From Saccharospirillum sp035704555 (GTDB lineage: Bacteria; Pseudomonadota; Gammaproteobacteria; Pseudomonadales; Natronospirillaceae), in assembly GCA_035704555.1 (NCBI GenBank), contig DASSWT010000028.1, forward strand, positions 1 through 7,214: a stretch of DNA of 7,214 bases, in the 5' to 3' direction. A model generated the notes under the pieces. That model did no database searches, was not told the origin of the DNA, and saw only the letters and a list, made by a program, of their open reading frames with translations. Below are positions 6,406 to 7,214 of this stretch, in pieces. Made by a program: the position numbers and the translations under genes. How positions within the stretch are numbered: position 1 is the first letter of the stretch; each line of letters begins with the position of its first letter.

Positions 6406-7214
6406 GGATCCACTCCAAGATCGGTGACGACGCGCAAGGCGCTGTTCACACCGTCTTCATGAAAGCCATTGAACCAGTAAGCGCCGCAGAAGTGGGTACG
6501 GTTCTGGTTGCCAATTTGGTGGTAACTGTTCTGGGCGTCTATGCCGGCTTTGGTAAAGACCGGGTGGGCGTAGCTGAACCGGTCGATGATTTTGGCCGGG
6601 TCGATGTCGGCTGTGCGGTTCAGTGTTACGCAGAAGGTCACTGGTGCGTCGGTGAAGTTCTGCAGAATGTTCATGTTGTAGGTTAAACCAACCGCCTCGG
6701 ACGGGTTGCGCGGAATGTGGTAGTTCCAGGCAGCCCAGGCTTTCTTGTTTTTGGGTAACAGGGTGTCATCGGTATGCAGCACCACATCGTTGTTGCTGTA
6801 GGGCAGGGCGCCCAGAATCTCTTGTTCGTCTTCAGTGGGTGACGCCAGCATCGCCAGTGCCTGATCGCTGTGGCAGGCGAAAACGACCTGGTCGAAGTGT
6901 TCGGTTTGGCCATCGTTCAGCGTGAGGGTAACGCCGTCGGCATCACGCTCGACCCGGGTAACGCCCCGGTTCAGGTGAACCTTGTTTTTAAAGGGTTCGA
7001 TCAGTGGTGCTACATAGCTGCGCGAGCCGCCGCGAATGACATACCACTGCGGGCGGTGTTTTACAGAAAGCAGGCCGTGGTTTTTGAAAAACCGGACGAA
7101 AAACAACGCGGGGAATTCTTCCATCTCGGTTTCACCGGAGGACCAGATCGCCGCGCCCATCGGTACGATGTATTTGCGGATGAAGGTTTTGCCAAAGCCT
7201 TTTTGCTGGAAGTA
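6396..7214 (-). CDS. FAD-dependent amine-oxidase-like protein, COG2907 type (C-terminal part, start outside window)
   Basis: The visible 272 codons are the C-terminal two thirds of a flavoprotein usually around 420-450 residues. The N-terminal Rossmann G-x-G-x-x-G FAD-binding segment lies past the right edge. The reading frame is open to 7214, so the ATG at 7160-7158 is internal: the residues before it (K-G-F-G-K-T-F-I-R-K-Y-I-V-P-M) continue the family pattern into G-A-A-I-W-S. Other landmarks are R-P-Q-W-Y-V-I-R-G-G-S-R-S-Y-V, V-V-F-A-C-H-S-D-Q-A-L, V-V-L-H-T-D, A-W-A-A-W-N-Y-H and L-T-Y-N-M-N-I-L-Q, all characteristic of the NAD/FAD-binding COG2907 proteins related to phytoene-desaturase-type oxidoreductases. 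It probably oxidises, desaturates or isomerises an acyl chain or other lipid together with the downstream DUF1365 and methyltransferase genes. That function is inferred from context. It ends 10 bp inside the DUF1365 gene. Confidence 0.93.
   Translation of the reverse strand, partial: YFQQKGFGKTFIRKYIVPMGAAIWSSGETEMEEFPALFFVRFFKNHGLLSVKHRPQWYVIRGGSRSYVAPLIEPFKNKVHLNRGVTRVERDADGVTLTLNDGQTEHFDQVVFACHSDQALAMLASPTEDEQEILGALPYSNNDVVLHTDDTLLPKNKKAWAAWNYHIPRNPSEAVGLTYNMNILQNFTDAPVTFCVTLNRTADIDPAKIIDRFSYAHPVFTKAGIDAQNSYHQIGNQNRTHFCGAYWFNGFHEDGVNSALRVVTDLGVDPWH
6413..6416 (-). promoter_or_regulatory. Shine-Dalgarno for the DUF1365 gene
   Basis: GGAG on the minus strand, 7 nt before the ATG at 6405-6403, sits within the 3' end of the FAD protein gene and supports the overlapping start. 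Confidence 0.65.

Overview
The window reads as about 7.2 kb of a gammaproteobacterial chromosome with moderately high GC. Every gene I can support lies on the minus strand, so biological order runs from the right edge to the left edge. The queE type, the lipid cluster and the GGDEF/EAL protein would fit a marine gammaproteobacterium (Oceanospirillales such as Saccharospirillum, or a Marinobacter-like lineage). That placement is an impression from protein character only.

Right to centre (7214 down to 2736) is a tightly packed run of six genes. In order they encode an FAD-dependent amine-oxidase-like protein (COG2907 type, N-terminus outside the window), a DUF1365 protein, a cyclopropane-fatty-acid-synthase-like SAM methyltransferase, a DUF2878 membrane protein, a secreted periplasmic protein of unknown family, and a small membrane protein resembling DUF1475. 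Successive junctions are a 10-bp overlap, ATGA, ATGA, a 7-bp gap, and ATGA, so this is almost certainly one operon with translational coupling. The first three genes form a widespread bacterial trio that acts on, or is linked to, modification of unsaturated phospholipid acyl chains. The last three would be membrane or envelope accessory factors. The methyltransferase keeps its SAM motif, but two of the five bicarbonate-site positions known from E. coli CFA synthase are substituted (Cys to Ser and His to Gln), so its product may not be a plain cyclopropane.

Centre to left (2678 to 207) is an 823-residue membrane-bound c-di-GMP enzyme with a periplasmic sensor region, HAMP, PAS, GGDEF and EAL domains. 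Both catalytic signatures and the GGDEF inhibitory site look intact. A good sigma70-like promoter overlaps the end of the preceding operon, so this gene can probably be transcribed independently.

At the left edge (155 to 1) is the start of queE, the radical-SAM 7-carboxy-7-deazaguanine synthase of the queuosine/preQ0 pathway, with the CX14CX2C cluster motif visible. No tRNA, rRNA, mobile element, CRISPR array or convincing terminator was seen. No gene-free stretch exceeds about 60 bases.
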